DNA of 64,000 nucleotides from Pseudomonas frederiksbergensis (GCF_003732665.1 NZ_MOBP01000012.1:308325-372324); one strand, 5' to 3'. Numbered from the stretch's first letter, positions 34,097-43,403 are shown. Program-made: numbers and translations. The notes: a model not told the origin generated them from the letters alone.

Positions 34097-34273
34097 TTAC
34101 AGCGCTTTGCTGACGGCGATGTCGCTGATCACGTCTTCGCCCTGGCCATGAATGGCGTCGAGCGCGGCTTTGGCTTCCGCTTCAGTGCCGTTTTCAAGCT
34201 GGGCAAATTCGAAGCGGCGCTCGCCGTTGAGTTTGTATTTGATGACGTACTTGGTCGTTTGGGCCACGGTCAT
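34097..34273 (-). CDS. Small conserved protein (58 aa)
   Basis: A 58-residue protein starting MTVAQTTKYVIKYKLNG and ending IAVSKAL. AGGTAG precedes the ATG. It looks like a compact beta-beta-alpha fold (ENGTEAEAKAALDAIHG). No function known. Codon use is Pseudomonas-like, which supports real coding despite the size. Confidence 0.6.
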   Translation of the reverse strand: MTVAQTTKYVIKYKLNGERRFEFAQLENGTEAEAKAALDAIHGQGEDVISDIAVSKAL

Positions 34274-34301
34274 GACTACCTGTATACGTGTGAGGGCGTT
34301 C

Positions 34302-34607
34302 TCAGCTCAGTTTAGTGCTGGAGCGGCGGACGATCTTGATCGAGTGGGTCAGTGTCGGCTTGCGCGTGACGCTGATGGCCTTGCGGCTGTTGACCATGTC
34401 GATGGTGATGTTCCAGAAACCGGTGCTCGGGGCGGTGATGCGCGCCGGGAAGGTATCGAATGCGCCGCCGTGATATGTGTGACGGCCGCCATTCTTGAAG
34501 CTGCGGAAGTTGGCGTCGTTCATCAAGCGGATGTTGCACATTTGGGAGCACTGGATGACGACGATGTCGTCTTCGTTGAGGTGCTCGCGCTGGTGGATAA
34601 ATTTCAT
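34302..34607 (-). CDS. DUF1883 domain protein
   Basis: A 101-residue protein, recognised as DUF1883: MKFIHQREHLNEDDIVVIQC, SQMCNIRLMND, GGRHTYHGGAF and a basic C-terminus. The fold is a beta-sandwich of unknown role; elsewhere the domain is found beside TIR domains. GGAGG lies before the ATG. It is co-directional with the small gene downstream, 28 nt away. Confidence 0.8.
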   Translation of the reverse strand: MKFIHQREHLNEDDIVVIQCSQMCNIRLMNDANFRSFKNGGRHTYHGGAFDTFPARITAPSTGFWNITIDMVNSRKAISVTRKPTLTHSIKIVRRSSTKLS

Positions 34608-34818
34608 GGGGCGCCTCCAGAAGGGCTTTTTCTACAAAATCAAAACGATAGCAGGGCAATTGGCAGAGTTTATCAGCCCGAACGGGTTATTATCCGGCTG
34701 TCAGTGTCGTGTTTGACAATTAAAAACAGTTATTCGGAATTCTATGAGCGATAAATGCAACGAGCCTCGGAGAAAAACAGTCATTACGCTGTCGGAGGGT
34801 CTTTATCGGAGGTTTTAT

Positions 34819-35175
34819 ATGAAATGGGGTGTCCTGGTCCTGCCGCTTGCGTTGGCGGTGAGTGGTTGTGCCAATGTCGCAGAAATCAACGAAACACTGC
34901 CGACCATGAGCGTGATATCAGGCAAAAAGCCCCATGAGTACGCGCAATGCCTGGGCGAGAAGCTGGCTTCCAGCCGCGGTGCCTTGCAGCTTGAGCCACA
35001 CAAGGACGGCGTGCGTGTGATCGTTCCAGGGAAATTTTCCTCGGGGCCGGCGGCCGTATTCGATATCGAAGACCGCTCCGGCGGTAGCAGTATCAAGCTG
35101 CATGAACGCATGTCCAACGTGCCGGTACGTCCAAAGGATGTCCAGCATGCAGCCACCGCGTGCATTTCCGGCTGA
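34819..35175 (+). CDS. Small lipoprotein, unknown function
   Basis: A 118-residue lipoprotein. The signal sequence KWGVLVLPLALAVSGC has a good lipobox (VSGC), which fixes the start at the ATG with GGAGG upstream, not at 34744. The mature part has an isolated Cys pair (QCLGE and TACISG). No family recognised. Confidence 0.72.
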   Translation: MKWGVLVLPLALAVSGCANVAEINETLPTMSVISGKKPHEYAQCLGEKLASSRGALQLEPHKDGVRVIVPGKFSSGPAAVFDIEDRSGGSSIKLHERMSNVPVRPKDVQHAATACISG

Positions 35176-35246
35176 TAGACTGTCGGTCGTCAGCCTGATG
35201 CCGCCAAAGCAATACTTTGGCGGCATTGTCATTTCTGGAGCCGCGC

Positions 35247-35477
35247 ATGAAGCGAGAGCAAGTACGGGAGCGCCATGCAGAGGGCCTTATCTCTGCCACC
35301 CACGTGATTCAGAACCCGGCCAATCCGGGGGAGTGGATTGTGTTTTTCAAGAAAAGCGCCGGGCGCAGTTATTTTCTGGTGGATGACAACGATGAAGTCG
35401 AATCCTTCGGTCGCCTGGACGATTTGATCGAGACCGTGCGCGGCCTCGGAATCAAGTTTGCCGAAATCCACATGTAG
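35247..35477 (+). CDS. Small conserved protein
   Basis: A 76-residue protein MKREQVRERHAEGLISATHV..., acidic in the second half (VDDNDEVESFGRLDDLIETV). GGAGCC precedes the ATG. Similar Pseudomonas proteins are often labelled plasmid replication/partition related, but nothing in the sequence supports that role. Confidence 0.6.
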   Translation: MKREQVRERHAEGLISATHVIQNPANPGEWIVFFKKSAGRSYFLVDDNDEVESFGRLDDLIETVRGLGIKFAEIHM

Positions 35478-35488
35478 GGCAGGGCGCC

Positions 35489-35770
35489 TTACTTGCAGAC
35501 CACCACTACGCTACGGTTCTTGAAGTTGCCGACGTCGACGCCCAGGGTCTTGTCGCTTTCCTTGGTCGACGGTGTGCCGTCGGTCCCGACGATCCGGTAG
35601 CCGGTGCCGGCGCAGGAGTCATCGGCTTTTTCGTAGCAGGTGGCCCAGGAATTGGCTTCCCCGGAGCAGTCGATGGTCAGGCCTTGTTCACCATTGTTCA
35701 GGTAGGTTTTTTCAGATGTCGCGCAGCCAGTGAGCGCCAGTACCGCAATCAGTGCCAGAAGTTTGTTCAT
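35489..35770 (-). CDS. Small lipoprotein, unknown function
   Basis: A 93-residue lipoprotein with lipobox LTGC at residue 16. Four further cysteines (DCSGEANSWATC, SCAG, VVVCK) suggest two disulfides in the periplasm. Convergent with the small gene before it. Confidence 0.7.
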   Translation of the reverse strand: MNKLLALIAVLALTGCATSEKTYLNNGEQGLTIDCSGEANSWATCYEKADDSCAGTGYRIVGTDGTPSTKESDKTLGVDVGNFKNRSVVVVCK

Positions 35771-35871
35771 GTCGTTGTAGTCGTCGTCAGATGATGGGGC
35801 TAAGCCTGTGACAGCAGCGGTGTCAAAAGGTTATAGCGATTGGCCACTTTGATGCAGGCAAACACAAAAAA

Positions 35872-35891
35872 GCCCTGCGCGAAGGCAGGGC
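35872..35891 (-). terminator. Terminator after the 62-aa gene
   Basis: The minus strand reads GCCCTGC...GCAGGGC followed by six T. Confidence 0.8.
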
Positions 35892-35910
35892 TGCTTGAAT
35901 CAGCTGCGTT

Positions 35911-36099
35911 TCAGGACTTGTCCTTGCCGCGCCGCTTCGGGCCTGCGGGTTGATCTTGCAACACCGATGCCACCTCGATCGCCAACGCTTCGGTCGGGAA
36001 AGGGCCGGCGATATTCTCGCCCGCAACGCTGTCTACCCACCATTGGCTGTCCTTCGCCTGGTTGATCAGGTATCCGTTGACGCTTTTTGCTACCGACAT
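35911..36099 (-). CDS. Small hypothetical protein (62 aa)
   Basis: A 62-residue soluble protein, MSVAKSVNGYLINQAKDSQW..., with a basic tail (PKRRGKDKS). AGAGGCAG lies upstream and a clean terminator follows, both supporting a real gene. Function unknown. Confidence 0.6.
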   Translation of the reverse strand: MSVAKSVNGYLINQAKDSQWWVDSVAGENIAGPFPTEALAIEVASVLQDQPAGPKRRGKDKS

Positions 36100-36358
36100 C
36101 TATCTGCCTCTTTGGCTTGGTTCAATCGCGCCATGATACCGCCAAATGCACTCAACGGGGGCTGATGGGCGTATGGTGGTGCGATTGCCGGTCGGTGCAG
36201 AGTCGACGGTCTGTGCTATCTATAAAAGCTTATGGGAACTATCCGCCAGAATATTTCTCTATGATGGCATCGGTTAGCCAGTGCGGGGCATTGTAAGGTG
36301 CACGCCGCCTGATTAGACTGCGCCGAAACTCGAACACACAGCCCTTTCAAGGACTTAT

Positions 36359-37198
36359 ATGATCAAGAAATGCTTGTTCCCAGCAGCCGGTTACGGTACT
36401 CGCTTCCTGCCAGCGACTAAAGCCATGCCCAAAGAAATGCTGCCGGTGGTAAACAAGCCACTGATCCAGTACGGCGTCGAAGAAGCACTGGACGCTGGGT
36501 TGACTGAAATCTCCATCGTGACCGGCCGCGGCAAACGCGCTCTGGAAGACCACTTCGATATCAGCTACGAGCTGGAAAACCAGATCAAGGGCACCGACAA
36601 GGAAAAATACCTGGTCGGCATCCGCAAACTGCTCGACGAGTGCTCGTTCTCCTACACTCGCCAGACCGAAATGAAAGGCCTGGGCCACGCGATCCTGACT
36701 GGCCGCCCACTGATCGGCGACGAACCTTTCGCCGTGGTACTGGCGGACGACTTGTGCGTCAACCTCGACGGCGACGGCGTGCTGACGCAGATGGTCAAGC
36801 TGTACAAACAATACCGCTGCTCGATCATCGCGATCCAGGAAGTCGACCCGATGGAAACCAACAAGTACGGCGTGATCGCCGGTGACTTGATCGGTGACGA
36901 CCTGTACCGCGTACGCAACATGGTTGAAAAACCAGCGCCGGAAGATGCACCGTCGAACCTGGCGATCATCGGTCGTTACATCCTGACCCCGGACATCTTC
37001 GACCTGATCAAGCAAACCGAGCCAGGCAAGGGCGGCGAAATCCAGATCACCGACGCCTTGATGAAGCAGGCGCAAAACGGTTGCGTGATTGCCTACAAGT
37101 TCAAAGGCAAGCGTTTCGACTGCGGCGGCGCTGAAGGCTACATCGAAGCGACCAACTTCTGCTTCGAGAACTTCTACAAGACGGGCAAGGCTTACTGA
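36359..37198 (+). CDS. galU: UTP--glucose-1-phosphate uridylyltransferase
   Basis: A 279-residue enzyme making UDP-glucose for lipopolysaccharide and exopolysaccharide. The N-terminal nucleotide-binding motif is FPAAGYGTRFLPATKAMPKE; EKPAPEDAPSNLAIIGRYIL and GKRFDCGGAEGYIEA are hallmarks of the family. AAGGA precedes the ATG. A terminator follows. Confidence 0.97.
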   Translation: MIKKCLFPAAGYGTRFLPATKAMPKEMLPVVNKPLIQYGVEEALDAGLTEISIVTGRGKRALEDHFDISYELENQIKGTDKEKYLVGIRKLLDECSFSYTRQTEMKGLGHAILTGRPLIGDEPFAVVLADDLCVNLDGDGVLTQMVKLYKQYRCSIIAIQEVDPMETNKYGVIAGDLIGDDLYRVRNMVEKPAPEDAPSNLAIIGRYILTPDIFDLIKQTEPGKGGEIQITDALMKQAQNGCVIAYKFKGKRFDCGGAEGYIEATNFCFENFYKTGKAY

Positions 37199-37223
37199 TA
37201 GCGCTTGAACCACTTGTAATGAG

Positions 37224-37246
37224 AAAACCACCTTCGGGTGGTTTTT
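37224..37246 (+). terminator. Terminator after galU
   Basis: AAAACCACC-TTCG-GGTGGTTTT with a UUCG-type tetraloop and T-run. Confidence 0.92.
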
Positions 37247-37328
37247 TCGTTTTCCGGCCCCATATTGTTCGCAGCGCTTGCCCAATGGGCGTCTGCGGGT
37301 ATGCTGATGGCCTGCCGAGGAGATAGAA

Positions 37329-38687
37329 ATGGCCTACGATTTTGACCTTTATGTGATTGGCGCCGGTTCCGGCGGTGTGCGGGCTGCGCGATTCGCGGCC
37401 GGTTTTGGCGCGAAAGTGGCCGTAGCCGAGAGCCGTTATCTGGGCGGTACGTGCGTCAATGTCGGCTGCGTGCCGAAAAAACTGCTGGTTTATGGTGCGC
37501 ACTTTGCCGAAGACTTCGAGCAGTCCTCCGGTTTTGGCTGGAGTCTGGGCGAGGCCAAGTTCGACTGGGCGACGTTGATCGCCAACAAAGACCGCGAAAT
37601 CAAACGCCTGAACGGTATTTATCGCAACCTGCTGGTCAACAGCGGCGTGACCTTGCATGAAGGCCACGCCAAGATCGTCGACCCGCACACGGTCGAGATC
37701 AATGGCCAACGCCACAGCGCCAAAAATATTCTGATTGCTACCGGCGGCTGGCCGCAGATCCCGGAAATTCCGGGGCACGAACACGCGATCAGCTCCAACC
37801 AGGCGTTCTTCCTCAAAGAATTGCCGAAACGCGTTCTGGTGGTCGGTGGTGGTTACATCGCGGTGGAATTCGCAGGGATCTTCCACGGCCTGGGCGCAGA
37901 GACTACGTTGCTGTATCGCGGCGATCTTTTCCTGCGCGGCTTCGATGGCGCGGTGCGCAAGCATTTGCAGGAAGAACTCACCAAGCGCGGCATGAACCTG
38001 CAGTTCAACGCCGACATCGAGCGTATCGAGAAGCTCGCCGACGGCAGCCTGAAAGCCACCCTCAAGGATGGCCGCGAACTGCAAGCCGATTGTATTTTCT
38101 ACGCCACTGGGCGACGTCCGATGCTGGACAATCTGGGCCTGGAAAACACGGGCGTCAAACTCGACAAAAAAGGTTTCGTGGAGGTGGATGAGCAGTATCA
38201 AACTGCCGAGCCATCGATCCTGGCCTTGGGCGATGTCATCGGTCGCGTGCAACTGACGCCGGTGGCGCTGGCTGAAGGCATGGCCGTTGCGCGGCGCTTG
38301 TTCAAGCCTGAGCAATATCGTCCGGTGGATTACAAGATGATCCCGACGGCGGTGTTCAGCTTGCCGAACATCGGCACGGTCGGCTTGAGCGAAGAAGAAG
38401 CCCGGGAGGCCGGGCACGATGTGGTGATCTACGAAAGCCGTTTCCGGCCGATGAAGCTGACCCTGACTGAATGTCAGGAGCGCACGCTGATGAAACTGGT
38501 GGTGGATGCGAAGACTGACAAGGTCCTCGGTTGCCACATGGTCGGCCCGGATGCCGGGGAAATCGTGCAAGGCCTGGCGATTGCCCTCAAGGCCGGTGCG
38601 ACCAAGCGCGATTTCGACGAAACCATCGGCGTGCACCCGACGGCCGCCGAAGAGTTCGTCACCATGCGTACGCCGGTCGCGAGCTAA
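37329..38687 (+). CDS. gor: Glutathione-disulfide reductase
   Basis: A 452-residue FAD/NADPH flavoprotein keeping glutathione reduced. FAD motif VIGAGSGGVRAARFAAGFGA; redox disulfide GGTCVNVGCVPKK; NADPH motif VVGGGYIAVEFAGIFHGLGA; C-terminal catalytic HPTAAEEFV. GAGGAG precedes the ATG. Its stop codon overlaps that of the convergent KfrA-like gene. Confidence 0.96.
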   Translation: MAYDFDLYVIGAGSGGVRAARFAAGFGAKVAVAESRYLGGTCVNVGCVPKKLLVYGAHFAEDFEQSSGFGWSLGEAKFDWATLIANKDREIKRLNGIYRNLLVNSGVTLHEGHAKIVDPHTVEINGQRHSAKNILIATGGWPQIPEIPGHEHAISSNQAFFLKELPKRVLVVGGGYIAVEFAGIFHGLGAETTLLYRGDLFLRGFDGAVRKHLQEELTKRGMNLQFNADIERIEKLADGSLKATLKDGRELQADCIFYATGRRPMLDNLGLENTGVKLDKKGFVEVDEQYQTAEPSILALGDVIGRVQLTPVALAEGMAVARRLFKPEQYRPVDYKMIPTAVFSLPNIGTVGLSEEEAREAGHDVVIYESRFRPMKLTLTECQERTLMKLVVDAKTDKVLGCHMVGPDAGEIVQGLAIALKAGATKRDFDETIGVHPTAAEEFVTMRTPVAS

Positions 38688-39694
38688 TCGTCCTTCGCTG
38701 TGTCTGGCGCGGTCGCAATGGCTGCCGCCAGGCGCACGCTTTCATCCAGGCTGGCCTGGGTCTTCGCCAATTCGATTTCCAGTGACTGATTGATCTGCGA
38801 TTGCTCGTCGACGTTCTGCTTGAGCGCCTGACTTTCCAGCAGGGCAATGCGCAGACGTTCCTGGAGTAGGGTGCGCTCGCTGTCGACGCGGTTGGCCTGC
38901 TCCAACAATTGATCCTGGCGAGTGTTGGCCTGCTTGAGCTGCTCCTGCAACAGGCTCAACTCCCGCAGCGTTCCGCGGTTCTCGGTCAGCAAACGTTCGT
39001 TGTCACGGTGCAACTGGGTAATTTCATCCTGGCGGACGAGGGCGCTTTGCTGGGCCTGACGCAATTCCATCTGAATCTGTTGCACCTGGCCTTCGTGGCG
39101 GCGCTGATCCTGCTCGCGCTGTTCCTTGACCGCGTTGCGGTAGTGCTCCAGCGCGTCCCGGGCGTGCAGATGTTTTTCTTCAAGGGAGCGGATCTGCTCG
39201 TCCTTGTCCTTCAAGCGTAATTCAAAGTCCGCCAGCGCCTGGTTCAGCCCGGCGTTGCGAGTTTGCTCGGTCTGCAGCATCGAGCGGGTTTCCAGTAGCG
39301 CGTCAGATTCCTGGGTCAGGGCCAGACTTTGAATCTCGTATTGCTGCTGCAGTTCGCTGTTGGTCTCGCGGGCTTCGTCGAGCTGCGCCTCCAGCTCTTT
39401 ACGCTGGCGATCGAACTGCTCGCGGGCCTGATCGATTGGCTCCTGAGCCTGTTCTTTCAGGCGTTGCGCCAAGCGTGACACCAGTCCCGCCAGCTCATCA
39501 TCAATCGGTTCCTGGGTCGCTTCAGTGCGTTCCGAGCCACCATCAAGCTCTTTCAGATAGCGATGAATCGTGGTTTTCGAACCGGTATTGCCCATCTCGA
39601 TCCGTACTGCATCAATGCTGGGGTTCTCGCCACGGGCGAGGATCGCCAACCGTGCCGCTTGCACTACCGCTTTATTTACGCCGCCACGAGCCAT
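38684..39694 (-). CDS. KfrA-like coiled-coil DNA-binding protein
   Basis: A 336-residue protein with an N-terminal KfrA DNA-binding domain (residues about 1-60: ARLAILARGENPSIDAVRIE, then GSKTTIHRYLKEL) and an almost continuous coiled coil rich in Gln, Glu and Leu from about 75 to 325. KfrA proteins of plasmids repress their own gene and support partition; chromosomal versions are little studied. TAGGAG precedes the ATG. It is divergent from a tyrosine recombinase, with a cluster of GTAC sites between them. Confidence 0.82.
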   Translation of the reverse strand: MARGGVNKAVVQAARLAILARGENPSIDAVRIEMGNTGSKTTIHRYLKELDGGSERTEATQEPIDDELAGLVSRLAQRLKEQAQEPIDQAREQFDRQRKELEAQLDEARETNSELQQQYEIQSLALTQESDALLETRSMLQTEQTRNAGLNQALADFELRLKDKDEQIRSLEEKHLHARDALEHYRNAVKEQREQDQRRHEGQVQQIQMELRQAQQSALVRQDEITQLHRDNERLLTENRGTLRELSLLQEQLKQANTRQDQLLEQANRVDSERTLLQERLRIALLESQALKQNVDEQSQINQSLEIELAKTQASLDESVRLAAAIATAPDTAKDD

Positions 39695-39712
39695 GAGTTC
39701 TCCTACGATTTC

Positions 39713-39852
39713 GTACTGTGGTACATATCATCAAGTACGCAGTGTACCATCACATAATAAAAGTTAAATCCTTTAAGTTTCTGGTACGGGATATACTGGT
39801 ATTACCCCGTGTGATCAGCCGTAGATACGCTTTTCACTCGCCAAAGCGGTAC
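39713..39852. promoter_or_regulatory. Cluster of six GTAC half-sites, candidate KfrA operator
   Basis: GTAC occurs at 39713, 39721, 39735, 39744, 39784 and 39849. The first four are arranged almost symmetrically about position 39730, with outer arms GGTACA/TGTACC at 39720-39725 and 39743-39748. The cluster is in the 177-nt divergent promoter region, and six sites are far more than expected by chance. Confidence 0.55.
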
Positions 39853-39871
39853 GTTTTTGAGAGTTGAGCCT

Positions 39872-40816
39872 ATGTCCGATCTGGATCGCTACCTGCAAGC
39901 CGCCACCCGCGACAACACCCGTCGCAGCTACCGCGCGGCCATCGAGCACTTCGAAGTCAGTTGGGGCGGGTTCCTGCCGGCGACCAGCGATAGCGTCGCC
40001 CGCTATCTGGTCGCTCATGCGAGCGTGCTGTCGATCAATACCTTGAAACTGCGTCTATCCGCATTGGCGCAATGGCACAACAGCCAAGGCTTTGCCGATC
40101 CGACCAAGGCGCCGGTGGTGCGTCAGGTGTTCAAGGGGATTCGCGCATTGCATCCGGCCCAGGAAAAACAGGCAGAGCCGCTGCAAATTCAACATCTGGA
40201 GCAGGTGGTCGCGTGGCTGGAACAGGAAGCGCAAACCGCCCGAAATGAAGGTGACCAGCCCGCACTGCTGCGGGCCAGGCGCGATATGGCGCTGATCCTC
40301 CTGGGTTTCTGGCGCGGCTTTCGCAGCGATGAGCTCTGCCGTTTGCAGATCGAACACGTGAAAGCCATCGCTCAGTCTGGTATCACGCTCTATTTGCCAC
40401 GCAGCAAGAGTGATCGCGAGAACCTCGGCATGACTTACCAGACCCCGGCATTGCAGCGCTTGTGCCCGGTGCAGGCCTACATCAACTGGATCACCGAAGC
40501 GGCACTGGTTCGCGGGCCGGTGTTCCGAGGCATCGACCGTTGGGGCCACCTGAGCGAGGAGGGCTTGCACGCCAACAGCGTGATTCCGTTGCTGCGCCAG
40601 GCGTTGGAACGCGCCGGCATTCCCGCCGAGCACTACACCAGTCACTCCTTGCGTCGCGGTTTTGCAACATGGGCCCATCAGAGTGGTTGGGACTTGAAGT
40701 CGTTGATGAGCTACGTGGGCTGGAAGGATATGAAGTCCGCCATGCGCTATGTTGAAGCCAGCCCGTTTCTCGGGATGACAACCCTCGCGGAAAAAGCCAT
40801 TGGCGCTGCTCAGTAA
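39872..40816 (+). CDS. Tyrosine recombinase/integrase
   Basis: A 314-residue site-specific recombinase. N-terminal core-binding domain (SDLDRYLQAATRDNTRRSYR). Catalytic residues: R in WRGFRSDELCRLQ, H/R in TSHSLRRGFATWAHQ, a further box GWKDMKSAMRYV with the Tyr nucleophile. The ATG at 39872 is chosen over 39857. It sits between gor and ahpC with no phage genes or att sites nearby, so it appears domesticated rather than part of a recent prophage. Confidence 0.88.
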   Translation: MSDLDRYLQAATRDNTRRSYRAAIEHFEVSWGGFLPATSDSVARYLVAHASVLSINTLKLRLSALAQWHNSQGFADPTKAPVVRQVFKGIRALHPAQEKQAEPLQIQHLEQVVAWLEQEAQTARNEGDQPALLRARRDMALILLGFWRGFRSDELCRLQIEHVKAIAQSGITLYLPRSKSDRENLGMTYQTPALQRLCPVQAYINWITEAALVRGPVFRGIDRWGHLSEEGLHANSVIPLLRQALERAGIPAEHYTSHSLRRGFATWAHQSGWDLKSLMSYVGWKDMKSAMRYVEASPFLGMTTLAEKAIGAAQ

Positions 40817-40962
40817 GTTTTCTTCTATTAATACTGTCGGCTAATAGCGAAAACCAATGAGCAGCATGAGCTTTGCCAATGAGCCATGCGGCAATCGAGT
40901 GGGTAGGATTCACCACATCAACTTTTCAACCCGAACTTTTCAACCCTGACGGAGAGTCACCG

Positions 40963-41526
40963 ATGCCTATCATCAACAGCCAAGTAAAACCGTTCAAAGC
41001 TACCGCTTACAAAAATGGCGACTTCGTACAAGTGTCTGACGCTGACCTGAAAGGCAAGTGGTCGGTCGTGTTCTTCTACCCAGCAGACTTCACCTTCGTT
41101 TGCCCAACCGAACTGGAAGACCTGGCTGACAACTACGCCGCGTTCCAGAAACTGGGCGTCGAGATCTACAGCGTTTCCACCGATACCCACTTTGCTCACG
41201 CTGCCTGGCACAACACTTCGCCAGCCATCGGCAAAATCGAATACACCATGATCGGCGACCCGACCCACGCCATCTCCCGCAACTTCGACGTGCTGATCGA
41301 AGAAGTTGGCCTGGCTGACCGTGGCACCTTCGTGATCAACCCTGAAGGCCAGATCAAAATCGTTGAGCTGAACGACGGCGGTGTTGGCCGTGACGCTTCC
41401 GAGCTGCTGCGCAAAATCAAGGCTGCCCAGTACGTTGCTGCTCACCCGGGCGAAGTGTGCCCAGCCAAGTGGAAAGAAGGCGAGGCTACTTTGGCTCCGT
41501 CCCTGGACCTGGTCGGCAAGATCTAA
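40963..41526 (+). CDS. ahpC: Alkyl hydroperoxide reductase subunit C (peroxiredoxin)
   Basis: A 187-residue 2-Cys peroxiredoxin reducing H2O2 and organic peroxides. The peroxidatic Cys47 lies in FTFVCPTELEDL and the resolving Cys in GEVCPAKW. GGAGAG precedes the ATG; the frame upstream to 40873 has no site. It is followed by a hairpin terminator and then ahpF, its reductase. Confidence 0.97.
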   Translation: MPIINSQVKPFKATAYKNGDFVQVSDADLKGKWSVVFFYPADFTFVCPTELEDLADNYAAFQKLGVEIYSVSTDTHFAHAAWHNTSPAIGKIEYTMIGDPTHAISRNFDVLIEEVGLADRGTFVINPEGQIKIVELNDGGVGRDASELLRKIKAAQYVAAHPGEVCPAKWKEGEATLAPSLDLVGKI

Positions 41527-41591
41527 GTCTGTGACAGAAGCAACATCAGGGCGGGTTTCCGCACCTAAGTAAGCTGCAACCGCCCAATAAA

Positions 41592-41626
41592 AACGCCCGG
41601 GCGAGATTCGCTCGGGCGTTTTTTTT
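41592..41626 (+). terminator. Terminator/attenuator between ahpC and ahpF
   Basis: AACGCCCGGGCGA-GAT-TCGCTCGGGCGTT-like stem followed by eight T. It should uncouple the very abundant ahpC message from ahpF. Confidence 0.9.
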
Positions 41627-41657
41627 CGCCTCAAATAAAGTAAAGGAAATCGCCCGT

Positions 41658-43223
41658 ATGTTGGACGCCAATCTTAAAGCCCAGTTGAAATCGTACCTGG
41701 AACGGGTCACCCAACCGATCGAGATCGTTGCTTCCCTCGACGACGGTGCGAAATCCCAGGAAATGCTTGAACTGCTGAAAGACGTCACCAGTCTTTCCAA
41801 CCAAATTACGTTGCTCGACAACGGTGATGATGCTCGCAAGCCATCGTTCTCGATCAACCGCCCGGGTGCCGACATCAGCCTGCGTTTCGCCGGCATCCCT
41901 ATGGGCCATGAATTCACTTCGTTGGTGCTGGCCTTGCTGCAAGTCGGCGGTCACCCTTCGAAAGCCAGTGTCGAAGTGATTGAACAGATCCGCTCGCTCA
42001 AAGGCGAGTTCAGCTTCGAGACTTACTTCTCGCTGTCCTGCCAGAACTGCCCGGACGTGGTCCAGGCGCTGAACCTGATGGCGGTGCTCAACCCGAACAT
42101 CCGTCACGTCGCCATCGACGGCGCACTGTTCCAGGCCGAAGTCGACAAGCGCCAGATCATGGCGGTGCCTAGCGTGTACTTGAACGGCGAAATTTTTGGC
42201 CAGGGCCGCATGGGCGTGGAAGAAATCCTCGCCAAGATCGACACCAGTGGTGCCGAACGCCAGGCCGAGAAGATCAGCGCCAAAGAAGCGTTTGATGTGT
42301 TGATCGTCGGCGGCGGCCCGGCCGGTGCTGCGGCAGCGATTTACGCTGCCCGTAAAGGCATTCGCACCGGTGTGGCCGCTGAGCGTTTTGGTGGGCAGGT
42401 GCTCGACACAATGGCCATTGAAAACTTCATCTCCGTGCAGGAGACCGAAGGGCCGAAACTGGCCAGCGCCCTGGAAGAACACGTCAAGCAGCACGACGTC
42501 GACATCATGAACCTGCAGCGGGCCACCGCGCTGATCCCGGCGAAGAATGCCGGCGAGTTGCACGAAGTGCGCTTCGAAAGCGGTGCCAGCCTGAAAACCA
42601 AGGCGCTGATCCTTGCCACCGGCGCTCGCTGGCGGGAAATAGGTGTGCCGGGCGAGCAGCAATATAAAGCCAAGGGTGTGTGCTTCTGCCCGCACTGCGA
42701 CGGCCCGCTGTTCAAGGGCAAGCGCGTGGCGGTGATCGGCGGCGGTAACTCCGGCGTCGAAGCGGCCATCGACCTGGCCGGCATCGTCAGCCACGTTACG
42801 CTGCTGGAGTTTGACAGCAAGCTGCGCGCCGATGCGGTGCTGCAGCGCAAGTTGTACAGTCTGCCGAACGTCAACGTCATCACTAGCGCCCTGACCAGCG
42901 AAGTGAAGGGTGATGGCCAGAAAGTGACCGGCCTGGTCTACAAGGACCGCGATTCGGGTGAATTCACCACGGTCGAACTGGAAGGCATCTTTGTGCAGAT
43001 CGGTCTGTTGCCGAACACCGACTGGCTCAAAGGCACCGTCGAATTGTCGCCCCGTGGCGAGATCATCGTCGATGCCCGTGGCGAAACTTCGCTGCCGGGC
43101 GTGTTCGCCGCCGGTGACGTAACGACTGTGCCGTACAAGCAGATCGTGATTGCAGTGGGCGAGGGCGCCAAGGCTTCCCTCAGCGCATTCGACCACCTGA
43201 TCCGGACCTCGGCCCCGGCTTAA
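41658..43223 (+). CDS. ahpF: Alkyl hydroperoxide reductase subunit F
   Basis: A 521-residue flavoprotein passing electrons from NADH to AhpC. The N-terminal tandem thioredoxin fold has the redox CxxC in SCQNCPDVV; FAD motif VGGGPAGAAAAIYAARKG; second CxxC in CFCPHCDGP; NAD motif IGGGNSGVEAAIDL. AAGGA precedes the ATG. Terminator downstream. Confidence 0.97.
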   Translation: MLDANLKAQLKSYLERVTQPIEIVASLDDGAKSQEMLELLKDVTSLSNQITLLDNGDDARKPSFSINRPGADISLRFAGIPMGHEFTSLVLALLQVGGHPSKASVEVIEQIRSLKGEFSFETYFSLSCQNCPDVVQALNLMAVLNPNIRHVAIDGALFQAEVDKRQIMAVPSVYLNGEIFGQGRMGVEEILAKIDTSGAERQAEKISAKEAFDVLIVGGGPAGAAAAIYAARKGIRTGVAAERFGGQVLDTMAIENFISVQETEGPKLASALEEHVKQHDVDIMNLQRATALIPAKNAGELHEVRFESGASLKTKALILATGARWREIGVPGEQQYKAKGVCFCPHCDGPLFKGKRVAVIGGGNSGVEAAIDLAGIVSHVTLLEFDSKLRADAVLQRKLYSLPNVNVITSALTSEVKGDGQKVTGLVYKDRDSGEFTTVELEGIFVQIGLLPNTDWLKGTVELSPRGEIIVDARGETSLPGVFAAGDVTTVPYKQIVIAVGEGAKASLSAFDHLIRTSAPA

Positions 43224-43240
43224 ACGCCAGCGCTGAAAAC

Positions 43241-43271
43241 AAAAACCCCATGAGTGATCATGGGTTTTTTT
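43241..43271 (+). terminator. Terminator after ahpF
   Basis: CCCATGA-GTGA-TCATGGG flanked by A- and T-runs. Confidence 0.9.
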
Positions 43272-43293
43272 GTTGCCCGGCGCATTCCCCCTT

Positions 43294-43383
43294 GTGGGAG
43301 CGGGCTTGCTCGCGAAAGCGTCGTATCAGTCGACATCAATGGTGCCTGACACACCGCTTTCGCGAGCAAGCCCGCTCCCACAG
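43294..43383. repeat. REPIN between ahpF and gloA
   Basis: An inverted REP pair, window-wide family, in the gap between convergent ahpF and gloA. Confidence 0.9.
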
Positions 43384-43403
43384 GGAAATTGGTGGTGCGG
43401 CTA

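Noticed and set aside
39872..40816. Integrase as mark of a prophage or genomic island
   Set aside because: Flanked by gor and ahpC, with no att repeats, phage genes or composition change.
40817..40962. OxyR site before ahpC
   Set aside because: A dyad CTATTA/TAATAG (40825-40847) is present, but its spacing does not fit the ATAG-N7-CTAT OxyR pattern.
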